NCBI RefSeq assembly: GCF_036373705.1 | Contig: NC_089851.1 | Location: 7,985,420 to 8,049,419 of the forward strand | DNA from: Amia ocellicauda | Lineage: Eukaryota > Chordata > Actinopteri > Amiiformes > Amiidae | Direction: 5' to 3' | DNA: 64,000 nt | Shown here: positions 1 to 11,163 of the stretch, piece after piece | Numbering within the stretch: position 1 is the first letter of the stretch | Layout of the letters: each line of letters opens with the position of its first letter | Translations under genes and position numbers: made by a program | Notes under the pieces: model-generated | Told to the model about the DNA's origin: nothing | Databases searched by the model: none | The model's input: only the letters and a program-made list of their open reading frames with translations

Positions 1-1617
1 CCTGTCTCCCTACTCCCCTTCCTCTCCAAGACTCTCGAGCAGGTGGTCCACCGTCAGCTCTCGGACTTTCTGTCCCAACACTCACTCCTTGATCCTCTGC
101 AATCCGGCTTCCGCACAGCTCACTCCACTGAGACGGCTCTCCTGGCAGTCACTGACTCCCTTAGCTGTGCTCGGGCGGCCTCCCTCTCCTCAGTCCTCAT
201 CCTGCTTGACCTCTCTGCAGCATTTGACACCATTGATCACCCCATCCTCCTCTCCTGCCTCGCTGACCTTGGGATCTCTGGGACTGCTCTCACCTGGTTC
301 TCCTCCTACCTCAGTGACCGGTCCTACCAAGTGACATGGCGAGGCTCCTCATCCAGCCCCCAACCTCTCCTCACAGGCGTTCCCCAAGGCTCCGTCCTGG
401 GCCCGCTCCTGTTCTCTCTCTACACTCGCTCCCTGGGCCCCCTCATCGCTTCCCATGGTTTCTCCTACCACTTCTATGCTGATGATGCCCAGATCTTCCT
501 GTCTTTTCCCTCTTCTGACCCTCTCATCCCCTCACGCATCTCTTCCTGCTTGTCTGCCATTTCTGCCTGGATGCACTCGCACCACCTCAAGCTCAACCTC
601 TCCAAATCGGATCTCCTCTTTTTCCCCCACTCTTCCTCACCTTCTACTGATCTCCCCATCTTGATCCCCTTGGAATCCACCACACTCTCTCCTTCTTCTT
701 CCGCTAAAAATCTAGGAGTGACCCTCGATCCTGTGCTCTCCTACTCCCAGCACATGACCACGGTGACGCGCACCTGCAGATTCTTCCTGAGCAACATACG
801 CCGGATCCGTCCCTTCCTCACCGACTACTCAACTCAGCTACTCATCCAGTCACTGGTCCTCTCCCGCCTGGACTACTGCAACTCCCTCCTGGCCTGCCTG
901 CCTGCATCTACTACCCGCCCACTCCAGCTCATCCAACTCTGCGGCTCGTCTGGTATTCTCTCTGCCACGATTCACACACGCTACTTCACTGCTCCGCTCC
1001 CTCCACTGGCTCCCGATAGCGGCACGCATTCAGTTCAAGACTTTGACCCTCACCTACCGCTGTCTCGACCACAGTGCACCAAGCTACCTTCAGTCACTCG
1101 TCTCTCCATACATCCCCTCCTGACCACTGCGCTCCTCCAGTGCCAGACGGCTAACTCTGCCTCCTCTCCACTCTCCTTCCTCCAGAGCCGCTCCTTCTCA
1201 TCCCTGGCCCCTAAGTGGTGGAATGACCTGCCCACCGAAGTCAAAACAGCAGAGTCCTTGACCTCATTCCGGCGCATCTCTTCCGACAGCACTTGTAATA
1301 TTAGTCCTCTATCCCTGCTAGATAGCACTTCAGCTTATTATGCTCCTCGCATTCTTGATTGTTTTCCTCCTTGCTCCCTTTCCCGTAGCCCTTGACTGTG
1401 ACATCTTGACAGCACTTAGCTTTCACTGTCCAGGATGTAGGAAGTCTCTTACTGTACTTGTGTAAATTATAAATTGGAATTTGTAAAATGTATTATTTTG
1501 AATTGCTATGTTTTAGCTAAGTTGAATTTTTAATGTATGATGCCTTGTACTTCTCTGTATTTTTGCACTTATGTTGTAAGTCGCCCTGGATAAGGGCATC
1601 TGCCAAGAAATAAAAAA

Positions 1618-1665
<48 letters not shown>
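1..1665 (+). mobile_element. L2-clade LINE, 5'-truncated by the window edge
   Basis: The copy enters from the left edge and runs to an (AAT)n tail at about 1618-1665. Just before the tail, at about 1577-1612, is the L2-type 3' end: GTAAGTCGCCCTGG followed by TAAGGGCATCTGCCAAG. A reverse-transcriptase coding part precedes it. The 5' end is outside the window, so completeness cannot be judged. The tail abuts a CR1 fragment directly at 1666, so this element may itself sit inside that CR1. Confidence 0.9.
43..1395 (+). pseudogene. L2 LINE reverse transcriptase (ORF2 C-terminal half)
   Basis: The open frame holds the reverse-transcriptase core of the L2/CR1 group. It contains QSGFR near the start, [27 protein letters not shown], and the catalytic box FYADDAQ. 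The family role is target-primed reverse transcription of the element's RNA at a nicked chromosomal site. Around 940-1010 the frame leaves the family pattern: the usual SLHWLPI segment is read in another frame. The [10 protein letters not shown] motif near 1205-1235 is back in the first frame. At least two small indels are therefore present, and the enzyme is probably dead. The listed start is a GTG at the window edge, not a real initiation site. Confidence 0.8.
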
Positions 1666-1666
<1 letters not shown>

Positions 1667-1956
1667 GGGACTTGATTCAATTCTTCAAAATCATGAAAGG
1701 CATCGACCACATCAAACCAGAGGAGCTTTTCCAGATCAGCAGGGACACACGCACCCGGGGACACAAATGGAAATTGGGCTTCAAGGCATTCAAAACAGAA
1801 AACAGGAGACACTTCTTCACACAGAGAGTTGTCACAATGTGGAACAAACTGCCCAGCAATGTGGTTGAAGCAACAATTTGGGAACATTTAAATACAAACT
1901 GGATAGGATCCTTGGATCACTTAGTTATTAATGGACACCAAACGAGCACAATGGGG
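1666..1956 (+). mobile_element. CR1-like LINE, 3' part (left half of a split copy)
   Basis: This segment encodes the C-terminal end of a CR1-type ORF2, with motifs [28 protein letters not shown] and FFTQRVVTMWNKLPSNV. The same protein is recognisable on the minus strand at 8390-8850. The copy breaks off at about 1956 where a minus-strand LINE begins. Its last about 45 bases, ending in TTCTTATG repeats, reappear at 3706-3755. It is therefore one element interrupted by a later insertion. Confidence 0.8.
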
Positions 1957-3705
1957 TGAATCAATCAATCAATCAATCAATCAATTTTTATTTGTATAGC
2001 GCCCTTCGCAGGGTAGCCACAGAGCGCTTTGCAGAGTGGTAAACATACAACAAACGTACAGCAAAATAAGAAACATAAATACAATAAAATCAAATATAGA
2101 CCTGTAAACATTTTACATGATCTAGAATAAAGTGAGTGAACATTTAAGTAAATAAACCATTTAGGCACGGAGGAGAGAAAAACAAAAAAACTCCTATGGA
2201 TGGCATGTAGGAGAAAATGAATCTCTGGGGTTCCACGGCTTAGGCCTAGGCCTAATGGTTGCCTCCCCTCCAGGCAGTATAGTTGTTACAGCAGCAAGGA
2301 GATCAGAAAGTTCTTGATCGGTGCTGCTGGCTGTGCTCTTCCCTCTGGAGGAGGCCTCTTGCTGGCCATCGGGGGTGGAGGGTTTGGACCATCGACAGGC
2401 TTTGGGTTGCGATGGCTCATCAAACCTTGGGTGTGGATGCCCCGTTGACCCTCCGTGGTGAGGTGCTTCTGGGATGGGTTGTGCCTCATCAGATTTCCAT
2501 GGTGGGGGACGAGGTGCCTCATTGGACCCTCAGACAGTTGTGCAATTGCATGTCCATGGCAAACCGGCGGCACTGAGGGCTAGAAAAACAGAGACTAAAC
2601 AGATGAGTCTTCAGACGTGATTTAAAGGCTAAGACAGAGGGGGCATCTCTTACATTGGCTGGAAGATCGTTCCACAGCTTCGGGGCCCTATAACTGAATG
2701 CTCGACCACCTGCGCTTTTCTTGTGTATTTTAGGGAGCGCTAAGTAACCGGCTTCCTGTCATCTCAATGGCCGGCCTGGAGTGTATTCCATAAGGAGATC
2801 TTTTAGGTAGGGAGGTGCCAGTCCCTTTAGTGCTTTAAATGTTAATAAGAGCACTTAGTGCACGGGCAGCCAGTGAAGAGAAGCCAATACTGGAGTGGTG
2901 TGTTCATGTTTTTTTGTTTTTGTTAGGATTCTTGCAGCAGCATTTTGGACTGAAAGTGCAGAAATAGCTCTGTTTGTGCTGCCTGACAGAATGGCATTAC
3001 AGTAATCCAATCTAGATGTAACAAATGCGTGTATCAATTTCTCAGTGTCCTGTAATGAGAGTATATGTCTTAGTATAGCAATGTTTCTAAGCTGGAGGAA
3101 GGAAGATCTCGACACAATGTGTGATTCAAAAGATAGATTATGATCACAGATGACACCCAGGTTTCGTGCCATCTCCTTAGGGGAGAAATTAAAGTTATCA
3201 TTACTCAGTTTTGTTAGGGCATGATGAACAGTTTGATTTTTGTCTCCTAAAATTATGACTTCTGTTTTGTCAGAATTAAGCATAAGAAATATTTTTTTCA
3301 TCCATGTTTTAATCTCAGACAGACAGAAGATTAGTTTTTCTAGGTCTATGGTGTTGTTAGGATTTACTGACAGATATAATTGTGTGTCGTCTGCGTAACT
3401 GTGAAAGTTAATATTATGTCGTCGGATGATATCACCTAAAAGGAGCATGTACAATGAAAAAAGTATAGGTCCGAGGACTGAGCCCTGTGGGACTCCGTAC
3501 TTAACCTCAGTTAAATTTGAGTGGTTCTCGTTAATCTGTATATATTGGAGTCTGTTTGACAGATATGATTTAAACCATGAAAGCACATTGCGAGACAGGC
3601 CAATACGGTTTTCTAAGCGTTGTAACAAGATTTTGTGGTCGATTGTGTCAAAAGCCGCACTCAAGTCTAATAAAAAAATAACACTGGCATGCCCTACATC
3701 GGAGG
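1957..3705 (-). mobile_element. L2-like LINE inserted inside the CR1 copy
   Basis: This minus-strand element has its 3' end at the left, with a (TCAA)n run at 1957-1984 next to ATTTGTATAGCGCCCTTCG. The reverse-transcriptase frame lies at 2855-3664. It is truncated at its 5' end near 3705. The 1985-2850 part is the 3' untranslated region. A second copy of this 3' end lies at 5253-5500 on the plus strand, and shorter ones lie near 17073 and 37761. Confidence 0.85.
2855..3664 (-). pseudogene. Reverse transcriptase of the inserted L2-like LINE (partial)
   Basis: A 269-residue open frame begins inside the RT core at [13 protein letters not shown]. It continues through [17 protein letters not shown] and the catalytic SYADDTQLYL. 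The thumb region has KEMARNLGVICD and SRLDYCNAILSG, and the frame stops right after LHWLPVH. The family normally continues past that point, so a premature stop or frameshift truncates the C-terminus. The N-terminal endonuclease is missing because the element is 5'-truncated. This is a dead copy. Confidence 0.8.
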
Positions 3706-3755
3706 AAATGGCCTCCTCTCGATTGTAAACTTTCTTATGTTCTTATGTTCTTATG
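3706..3755 (+). mobile_element. CR1-like LINE 3' terminus (right half of the split copy)
   Basis: The sequence GGCCTCCTCTCGATTG is followed by three copies of TTCTTATG. It matches the end of the CR1 copy at 4851 (reverse strand). It completes the CR1 interrupted at 1956. Octamer 3' repeats are a CR1 hallmark. Confidence 0.75.
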
Positions 3756-4850
3756 AGCCTCAGTTCAGAAAACAGGCCCTGTGTCTGTAGAGTGAAAACC
3801 CTAAGGAATGAACATAGGAGTTGATTAACTCAGTTTTCAGGGAACATGTTCATTGGATGGACATCATTTTAAGTATCCATAGGACACAGACAGCTGTTTT
3901 CACAGACCTTGGTTAGCACTAGCCTTGCACTACCTACAATATCTAAAAACTAAAATGATGTAGCCCAAGACTAGCACTAAGTAACCAGCTCAGAGTGTGT
4001 TGCTTGTAGAGAAGGAATACACTTTTTTGGGTGTTAAATATTTTAACTGAAACAGGCACGCTACACTGTTTAAATCGACGGGCAAATCTATATTTGCAAG
4101 TGACACTTCAGGGAATTCATTAAAGCACAGGCGCCAAGAGAAGATCTAAAACCAATAATGAACTCACACTTTATCACACAAAGCTTTCTTTCTAAGCAGG
4201 TCCATACAATTTTCTAAACCAATGATCCTTACACCTTAATTTCTTCCCACAAACTAATGTAGGATGCCTATTGTTATGTTGACCCATCCATATTGTTTTA
4301 CACCCATCTGCCTAGCATTGCCAGCATATTCTTTAAGTAAGAATATTTTTGAGGTGCCTTTTATGAATGGAAATTAGTATGTAGTCAATCCCTGGAGTGT
4401 GAGTGTGTGTGTGTGTGTGTGCAAGTGCATGTATAAATTGGAAGGGACCCAGAGAACAGGTCACGTCTCAGGTCAGGTTTTAATGAGGAGTCAAAAAATG
4501 TCCATCTTTACTTCTGCCGTGGAAGACGCCGTTTGCTCCGAGGAAGGTAACAAGACAATTTGTGGAGGAGCCGGGCAACACCGGAGAACATCCGGAAACG
4601 CAATCTACAACTAAGAGGATTAAGCATTTGCTCAGCTGGGATGATTCGCCGGTAATATGAGATTCTAATTGAGGTTGTGGCGCTCGATCCATCAAAGCAT
4701 TTTAATCAGATGGCTGCAAAACGGTGAATCCATCTTATGACCACGGAAGGTTTAAACAAGCTTGTAATTTAGTGTGTGTTATGTGTCCTTTCGCAGAAGG
4801 TGCTTTTAGACATGAGTGACTTTGAAATGTTGTCTGTCTCTACTTTAGAA
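3756..4850. other. Non-coding stretch, one (GT)n microsatellite at 4398-4421
   Basis: Apart from the GT run I see no coding signal, element ends or RNA gene. The short open frames across 4399-4695 run through the GT repeat and have no family resemblance. Confidence 0.5.
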
Positions 4851-5046
4851 CATAAGAACATAAGAAAGTTCACAATCGAGAGGAGGCCATTCGCCCCATC
4901 GTGCTCGTTTGGTGTCCATTAATAACTAAGTGATCCAAGGATCCTATCCAGTCTATTTTTGAATGTTCCCAAATTATCTCTTCAGCCACATCACTGGGGA
5001 GTTTGTTCAGATTGTGACGCCTCTCTGTGTGAAGAAGTGTCTCCTG
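4851..5046 (-). mobile_element. CR1-like LINE, 3' end only
   Basis: GAACATAAGAACATAAG at 4851-4867 is the reversed octamer tail. It is followed by the reverse complement of the ORF2 C-terminus and 3' UTR. The copy is truncated at about 5046, in the segment encoding FFTQR. Confidence 0.8.
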
Positions 5047-5252
5047 CAAATTCTGAATTGATCATGAATGCCAGCTGCATGCAGGGCAAATGAAAAGCAC
5101 TCAGAGCTGAACACCCTCAATGCATTGTGTCACATAACATAAGCAGCTGATCAGTATTTGTTTTTGCTGAATTAAATTGTATAATCTCCCAGCCTGTACC
5201 TATTCTGGTTGTATTTTTGTATCCCACATTTCTGTCACCATCATCCGAGATT

Positions 5253-5500
5253 TATTTTCTCCTACATGCCATCCATAGTTTTAGTTTTTCTCTCCTCCGT
5301 GCCTAATTTATTTATTTAATGTTGGTTTACATTATTTTAGATAATTTCAACTGGTCTATTTTTATTTATCTTATTTTATTATGTATTCATTATTATATTT
5401 TGCTGTACGTTTGTTGTATGTTTACCAGTCAGTAAAGCACTCGGTAGCTGCCCTGCGAATGGCGCTATACAAATAAAAATTGATTGATTGATTGATTGAT
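5253..5500 (+). mobile_element. L2-like LINE, 3' end only
   Basis: This is a plus-strand match to the 3' UTR of the 1957-3705 element. It begins near CTCCTACATGCCATCC, runs to GGCGCTATACAAATAAAAA, and ends in (TTGA)n at 5480-5500. It is 5'-truncated and non-coding. Confidence 0.75.
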
Positions 5501-6594
5501 CATCCCAGAAAAGGTGGGGTGAAGGTCAAGGGACAATGTGCATTGGAGCATCAACTCAAAATCTCAAACCTCAAAAGGTGTGTCACCCTGTTGCAGTTTC
5601 TTTTTCCCTTATATATCATTTATCTTATTTGTAGGGCAAAATGTACATTTCCTAGAGTTGTAGTGGAGTGAGAAGGTGAAGGGGTCCGGCAAAATGTCAG
5701 TCTCCTTTGCTAGAATATAAAATGCTATAAATAAAGTATAACCCCGTATTGTTTGAGAAAGTGCTGTGTGATTTATTCATTTATATTTTTTGGATCACAA
5801 AATATTTAAAAAAGCTAATGTTAGCTGCATCTTTTGAGGTAGTTGAGCACAATTTTGGACTTGCTGGTATAATATACAAATTGCTTTGATACATCAAAAG
5901 GAACCAATTCATTTTTATAAGCACAGAAAGAGAGAACAAATACATAACTTTAATTATTTAAACGTTTTCCCACGAATGGAGGAACAGACCTTCAGATGTC
6001 TGTTGGATACTTCCGCTATCTCTTCATTTATTTATTTTGTTATTATTATTTTGGGGCAATTTCTATTTAATTCCACACAGCAAATAAAAACCATTTTAAC
6101 TGCAAACTTCTCTGCATATCTTGCAAGGGTGACATCCAGTGGCAAGTCAATATATTACATGCATTGTAGAGATCGCTATTAATTACACTGACCATCAAAG
6201 TAAAACCAAACTAAACTCATCAGTAAATTATATATCCAACCAGTTTTTTTAGATCTCTTGAAAACATAACCTGCTCCAGACATTTATGGAAATTAAACAT
6301 ACACTTAAACATCAACACTAAGAAGTATGAATGTCTTCTGCTGAACCATGTGGAAATGTTCATTTACTATCCCTGATTGGGTTTTTAAGTTTACAACCAT
6401 ACACAGATGTTACCAGCTGGTAAGTAAGTATTCAGTATACTATTCAAATGCCATTAAGGTACAATAAAGAGGCACAACTTTAATATATGTATTGAAACAA
6501 GTTTTGAAACAAGTACAAGTATTTTTTAGGAGCCCCCTAGTGGTCAGGGGCCCCAAACAACTGCTCTGTGTACCCCTAACGTCAGTGTGTGTGT

Positions 6595-6627
<33 letters not shown>

Positions 6628-7021
6628 TACACATTTCAGAACAATTATAAATCTCAATAGTGATCAATAACATACACGCTAGCGCACAAATCCTCTTTTG
6701 TGATTTAATGTCATGTTCATGTCCTGCTAATTGCACAATTGTGTAGCAGCACTTCGAGATTGGTTGTGTAGAACTGAAGAGACACACATTAGACATGGTA
6801 ATATATTATTTGGATAATATTAGGATTGTGATGGAAACCAGGACCCACAATCCTCATTCCCACGGTGCAGGTGGCCCCCGATGAAGGTCAGCTAGAGGGG
6901 ACACTTGGAGTTTTCTTTTCATGTTTATTTTCTTAATCATTTCTTGTTGTATAAAAGCATGAATACTCGATCAAATGGTCCTAACGTAGACTATGCATGA
7001 TGCAATTTAAATCTATATCTA
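5501..7021. other. AT-rich non-coding stretch with a (GT)n run at 6584-6629
   Basis: No gene is recognisable. The 98-residue frame at 5886 and the 118-residue minus frame across the GT run have no domain or codon signal that I can support. Confidence 0.5.
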
Positions 7022-8242
7022 CACTCACCTAAAGGATTATTAGGAACACCTGTTCAATTTCTCATTAATGCAATTATCTAACCAACCAATCACATGGCAG
7101 TTGCTTCAATGCATTTAGGGGTGTGGTCCTGGTCAAGACAATCTCCTGAACTCCAAACTGAATGTCTGAATGGGAAAGAAAGGTGATTTAAGCAATTTTG
7201 AGCGTGGCATGGTTGTTGGTGCCAGACGGGCCGGTCTGAGTATTTCACAATCTGCTCAGTTACTGGGAATTTCACGCACAACCATTTCTAGGGTTTACAA
7301 AGAATGGTGTGAAAAGGGAAAAACATCCAGTATGCGGCAGTCCTGTGGGCGAAAATGCCTTGTTGATGCTAGAGGTCAGAGGAGAATGGGCCGACTGATT
7401 CAAGCTGATAGAAGAGCAACTTTGACTGAAATAACCACTCGTTACAACTGAGGTATGCAGCAAAGCATTTGTGAAGCCACAACACGTACAACCTTGAGGC
7501 GGATGGGCTACAACAGCAGAAGACCCCACCGGATACCACTCATCTCCACTACAAATAGGAAAAAGAGGCTACAATTTGCACAAGCTCACCAAAATTGGAC
7601 AGTTGAAGACTGGAAAAATGTTGCCTGGTCTGATGAGTCTCGATTTCTGTTGAGACATTCAGATGGTAGAGTCAGAATTTGGCGTAAACCGAATGAGAAC
7701 ATGGATCCATCATGCCTTGTTACCACTGTGCAGGCTGCTGGTGGTGGTGTAATGGTGTGGGGGATGTTTTCTTGGCACACTTTAGGCCCCTTAGTGCCAA
7801 TTGGGCATCATGTAAATGCCACGGCCTACCTGAGCATTGTTTCTGACCATGTCCATCCCTTTATGACCACCATGTACCCATCCTCTGATGGCTACTTCCA
7901 GCAGGATAATGCACCATGTCACAAAGGTCCAATCATTTCAAATTGGTTTCTTGAACATGACAATGAGTTCACTGTACTAAACTGGCCCCCACAGTCACCA
8001 GATCTCAACCCAATAGAGCATCTTTGGGATGTGGTGGAACGGGATCTTCGTGCCCTGGATGTGCATCCCACAAATCTCCATCAACTGCAAGATGCTATCC
8101 TATCAATATGGGCCAACATTTCTAAAGAATGCTTTCAGCACCTTGTTGAATCAATGCCACGTAGAATTAAGGCAGTTCTGAAGGCGAAAGGGGGTCAAAC
8201 ACAGTATTAGTATGGTGTTCCTAATAATCCTTTAGGTGAGTG
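7022..8242 (+). mobile_element. Tc1/mariner DD36E element, copy 1 (1221 bp)
   Basis: The copy is complete, with inverted ends CACTCACCTAAAGGATTATT and its reverse complement at 8223-8242. It is flanked by TA dinucleotides at 7020-7021 and 8243-8244, the target duplication expected for Tc1/mariner. It has the same length as the copies at 27336-28556 and 55786-57006. The transposase frame carries one nonsense codon. Confidence 0.95.
7170..8210 (+). pseudogene. Tc1/mariner transposase, one nonsense codon
   Basis: The gene is the same length as its intact sisters (346 codons) but has TGA at 7449-7451. The other two copies have CGA there, encoding the Arg of NRGMQ. The change is a CpG-type C-to-T. 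The rest keeps the paired-like helix-turn-helix (about residues 10-50) and the catalytic triad in SDESRF, QQDNAPCH and [10 protein letters not shown]. The family enzyme excises and reinserts the element at TA sites. This copy would give only a 93-residue DNA-binding fragment unless the stop is read through. Confidence 0.9.
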
Positions 8243-8389
8243 TATATTTGAATGATTTGAGAGAGTATAGCAAACATATTTTTATAAATATTGTTTACTA
8301 GTATAAAATGTATGTACATAAAATGGTGGGCTATTGTACGTAGTGCACATTATTATATCCCTGCATTGTACAAATGAACTGATAAGAAT
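8243..8389. other. Short spacer
   Basis: A unique AT-rich spacer between the Tc1 and a CR1 fragment. Nothing is recognised in it. Confidence 0.4.
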
Positions 8390-8880
8390 CATGAGAAAGT
8401 TTACAAACGAGAGGAGGCCATTCACCCCACTGTGCTCGTTTGGTGTCCATTAATAACTGAGTGATCCAAGGATGCTATCCAGTCTATTTTTGAATGTTCC
8501 CAAATTGTCACTTAAGCCACATCGCTGGGGAGTTTGTACAGATTGTGACGCCTCTCTGTGTGAAGAAGTGTCTCCTGTTTTCTGTCTTGAATGAATTGAA
8601 GCCCAATTTCCATTTGTGTCCCCGGGTGCGTGTGTCCCTGCTGATCTGGAAAAGCTCCTCTGGTTTGATGTGGTCGATGCCTTTCATGATTTTGAAGACT
8701 TGGATCAAGTCCCCACGTAGTCTCCTCTGTTCCAGGGTCAAAAGGTTCAGGTCCCTCAGTCTCTCAGTAGGACATTCCCTTCAGAACTGGAATAAGTCTG
8801 GTTGCTCTCCTCTGAATTGCCTCTAGAGCAGCGATATCTTTCTTCAATAGTGTTAATGTATCTCAGACATCCACATGGCC
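8390..8880 (-). mobile_element. CR1-like LINE, 3' part
   Basis: This is the reverse complement of the CR1 3' UTR and ORF2 C-terminus. Read on the minus strand it encodes [16 protein letters not shown] and FFTQRGVTI. It extends upstream to the segment that includes the reversed GATATCGCTGCTCTAGAG. It is longer than the copy at 4851 and shows the family sequence across the point where the copies at 1666 and 11078 are broken. Confidence 0.8.
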
Positions 8881-9682
8881 AGCTGTACGAATACAGGAGG
8901 GTGGGGGGGGTATTGGTACCTGATATAAATGTGTTGGAAGATCATGACGGGTTTTACATTATTATTGTTGTTTTTATTATTATTATTGTAGGTACATTAA
9001 TCCTGAAGAATTAAGATGGCAGACAGACGTTGATCAAAGCAAGTTAATGATTAATGTTATTTTTGCACAGTTCTTGTGCTGTGCAGCTGCCTATGAGATG
9101 TTGCATCGGTACCTTTGTTAAACAGTTTTACCAATTTGACTTAAGATTTGTATTTAATTGCACCAATGAAGGCCTACCTACATTATTATGCACAGTATTA
9201 TGTCACTGCATCGTACATTTCAACTGATAATTGCAAATATATTCACAGAGAAACATGTGGTTTAAATTATTACAATCTATAAATATTATTGTTTATGAAG
9301 AGAACCTTAATGCGACGTGTTACAGAAACAAGACAAAGAGCCCAACACTGTCACATTGAGGTCAGTGTGGTTGGGCTGTGAAAGTCTTGGCGGGACATTT
9401 TATTTAAAACTCTACAGATAACAAACTGAACATTCTTGTCTGCACATGTTGTTAACACAGTTCTTCTCCTAAATAGTGGTTTTAATTCACTCTACAGGTC
9501 TGCAGTGAACGCTAGTGTCCCCCAAAGAGGTGTTGGCCCCTATAGCAGACATATACAGAAACCTGAAGGAAAATCATATTGATTGTATTCACTGAAGAAC
9601 TGAACATCTGTCGGGTATTATTTTGCGATGCTTTGACGTCGGCCTCCTTAGTCGTATGGATACTGGTCTAGAAAACCATACA
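8881..9682. other. Non-coding stretch
   Basis: Contains a short ATT-rich run near 8970-8990. I see no gene, element end or structured RNA. Confidence 0.4.
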
Positions 9683-10380
9683 ATACATAATGTCCCAAAG
9701 GTTCTCAATTGGATTCAAGTCTGGGGAACATGAGGGCCAGTCAATGGCATCAATGACTTCGTCATCCAGGAACTGCCTACACACTCTGGCCACATGAGGC
9801 CGGGCATTGTCCTGCACCAGGAGGAACCCAGGGTCCACTGCACCAGCGTAAGGTCAGACGATGGGTCTGAGGATTTCATCCCGGTACCTAACAGTAGTCA
9901 GGGTACCGTTGGCTAGCATGTGGAGGTCTGTGCGACCCTCCAAGGATATGCCTCCCCAGACCATCACTGACCCACTGCCAAACCGGTCATGTTGGATGAT
10001 GTTTAGGCAGCATAACGTTCACCACGGCGTCTCCAGACTCTTTCACGTCTGTCACATGTGCTCAGTGTGAACCTGCTCTCACCTGTGAAGAGAATGGGGC
10101 GCCAATGGCGGATCTGCCAATTCTGGTGTTCTCTGGTGAATGCCAGTCGAGCTGCATGGTGCTGGGCTGTGAGCACAGGTCCCACTAGAGGATGTTAGGC
10201 CCTCATGCCACCCTCATGGAGTCTGTTTCTGACAGTTTGGTCAGAAACATGCATACCAGTAGCCCGCTGGAGGTCATTTTGTAGGGCTCTGGCAGTGCTC
10301 CTCCTGTTCCTCCTCACACAAGGGAGCAGAGACTGGTCCTGCTGCTGGGTTGATGCCCTTCTACGGCCCTGTCCAGCCAG
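9683..10380 (-). mobile_element. Tc1/mariner DD34E element, truncated and decayed
   Basis: Minus-strand transposase remains encode, in scattered frames, HAARLAFTREHQNW, ESRFTLSTCDRRERVW, QDNARPH and the start of LNPIENLWD. The copy ends at about 9683, losing the last about 50 codons and the right terminus. Its left part runs to about 10380, where kinase-locus sequence begins. It shares a TGA with the copy at 23775. One base is missing near 10015 relative to the family frame. Not functional. Confidence 0.85.
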
Positions 10381-10803
10381 AGGAGAGGAGTTGCCAGGAA
10401 CACAAGAACTACTCCTGTCAGCCGTTAAAGGACACTGTGTGCATTCAGGCTCACATCTGCACTGATTTTAGGACAGGCCTTCTCTTACGAGGATTTGTGA
10501 GCGGCACAGAACTCCAAGAGATGAAATGAAATGGGTGCAGCTCTAGAGTCTGTAGGGGCCCTAGGCAAAATATTTTCTGATGGAGTCTTGAGGAGTGATG
10601 ACTCACCTGTGTGCCATGCGGTGTTTGTGGAGGGCCTCCAGCCCGAACACCACACAGGCGGTGTAGAAGCTGTTCAAGAAGAGAGACCAACATTAACAAC
10701 AAGAAAAGCACTTCCAATATGTGTCCTCTGCTTTTGAAGCTCACATCACGCAGCTTAGAGTGTCACTCACACGGCCCGGGGCTCGGAGTACATGTCCGTG
10801 TAC
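10381..10803 (-). pseudogene. Fragment duplicated from the PKN-like kinase locus
   Basis: The blocks 10381-10524 and 10607-10803 are nearly identical to 45905-46043 and 46130-46318, introns included. The copy was therefore DNA-mediated rather than a retrocopy. Read on the minus strand, 10669-10607 is a complete 63-base exon encoding FYTACVVFGLEALHKHRMAH. It has an AG acceptor and a strong GTGAGT donor. The piece near 10771-10803 holds the end of the preceding exon (SEPRAV). Between the two blocks, 10525-10590 does not match the kinase locus. A Tc1 and a CR1 flank the fragment, so it cannot make a kinase. Confidence 0.8.
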
Positions 10804-10814
10804 TGGCCCATCAC

Positions 10815-11163
10815 TATAATTACACTATGGGAGGAATAGAACTAGATGAAGTATCGCATGAGAAAGACCTAGGAGTCTATGTGGACTCCTCACTTTCTCC
10901 ATCCAAACAATGTGGGGAAGCAATAAAAACGGCAAACAGAATGCTAGGGTATATTGTGAAAAGTGTAGAATTTAAAACAAGGGCAGTGATGTTCAGACTG
11001 TACAATGCACTAGTTAGAGCTCATCTGGATACTGTGTACAGTTCTGGGCTCCACACTTCAAGAAAGATATCGCTGCTCTAGAGGTAGTTCAGAGGAGAGC
11101 AACCAGACTTCAAGTCTTCAAAATCATGAAAGGCATCGACCACATCAAACCAGAGGAGCATTG
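10815..11163 (+). mobile_element. CR1-like LINE, internal piece with deletion
   Basis: The segment encodes the RT thumb, with EKDLGVYVDSSLSPSKQC, ANRMLGYI and [13 protein letters not shown]. Near 11110 about 90 bases are missing relative to the 8390 copy, joining CAACCAGACTT directly to CAAGTCTTCAAAATC. The piece stops at PEE, without a 3' tail. Confidence 0.75.

Noticed and set aside
4399..4695. Short frames on both strands near 4.5 kb
   Set aside because: One starts in a GT repeat. Neither shows family motifs or splice context.
7090..8210. Minus-strand frames inside all three Tc1 copies
   Set aside because: They recur at the same places in each copy as antisense shadows of the transposase.
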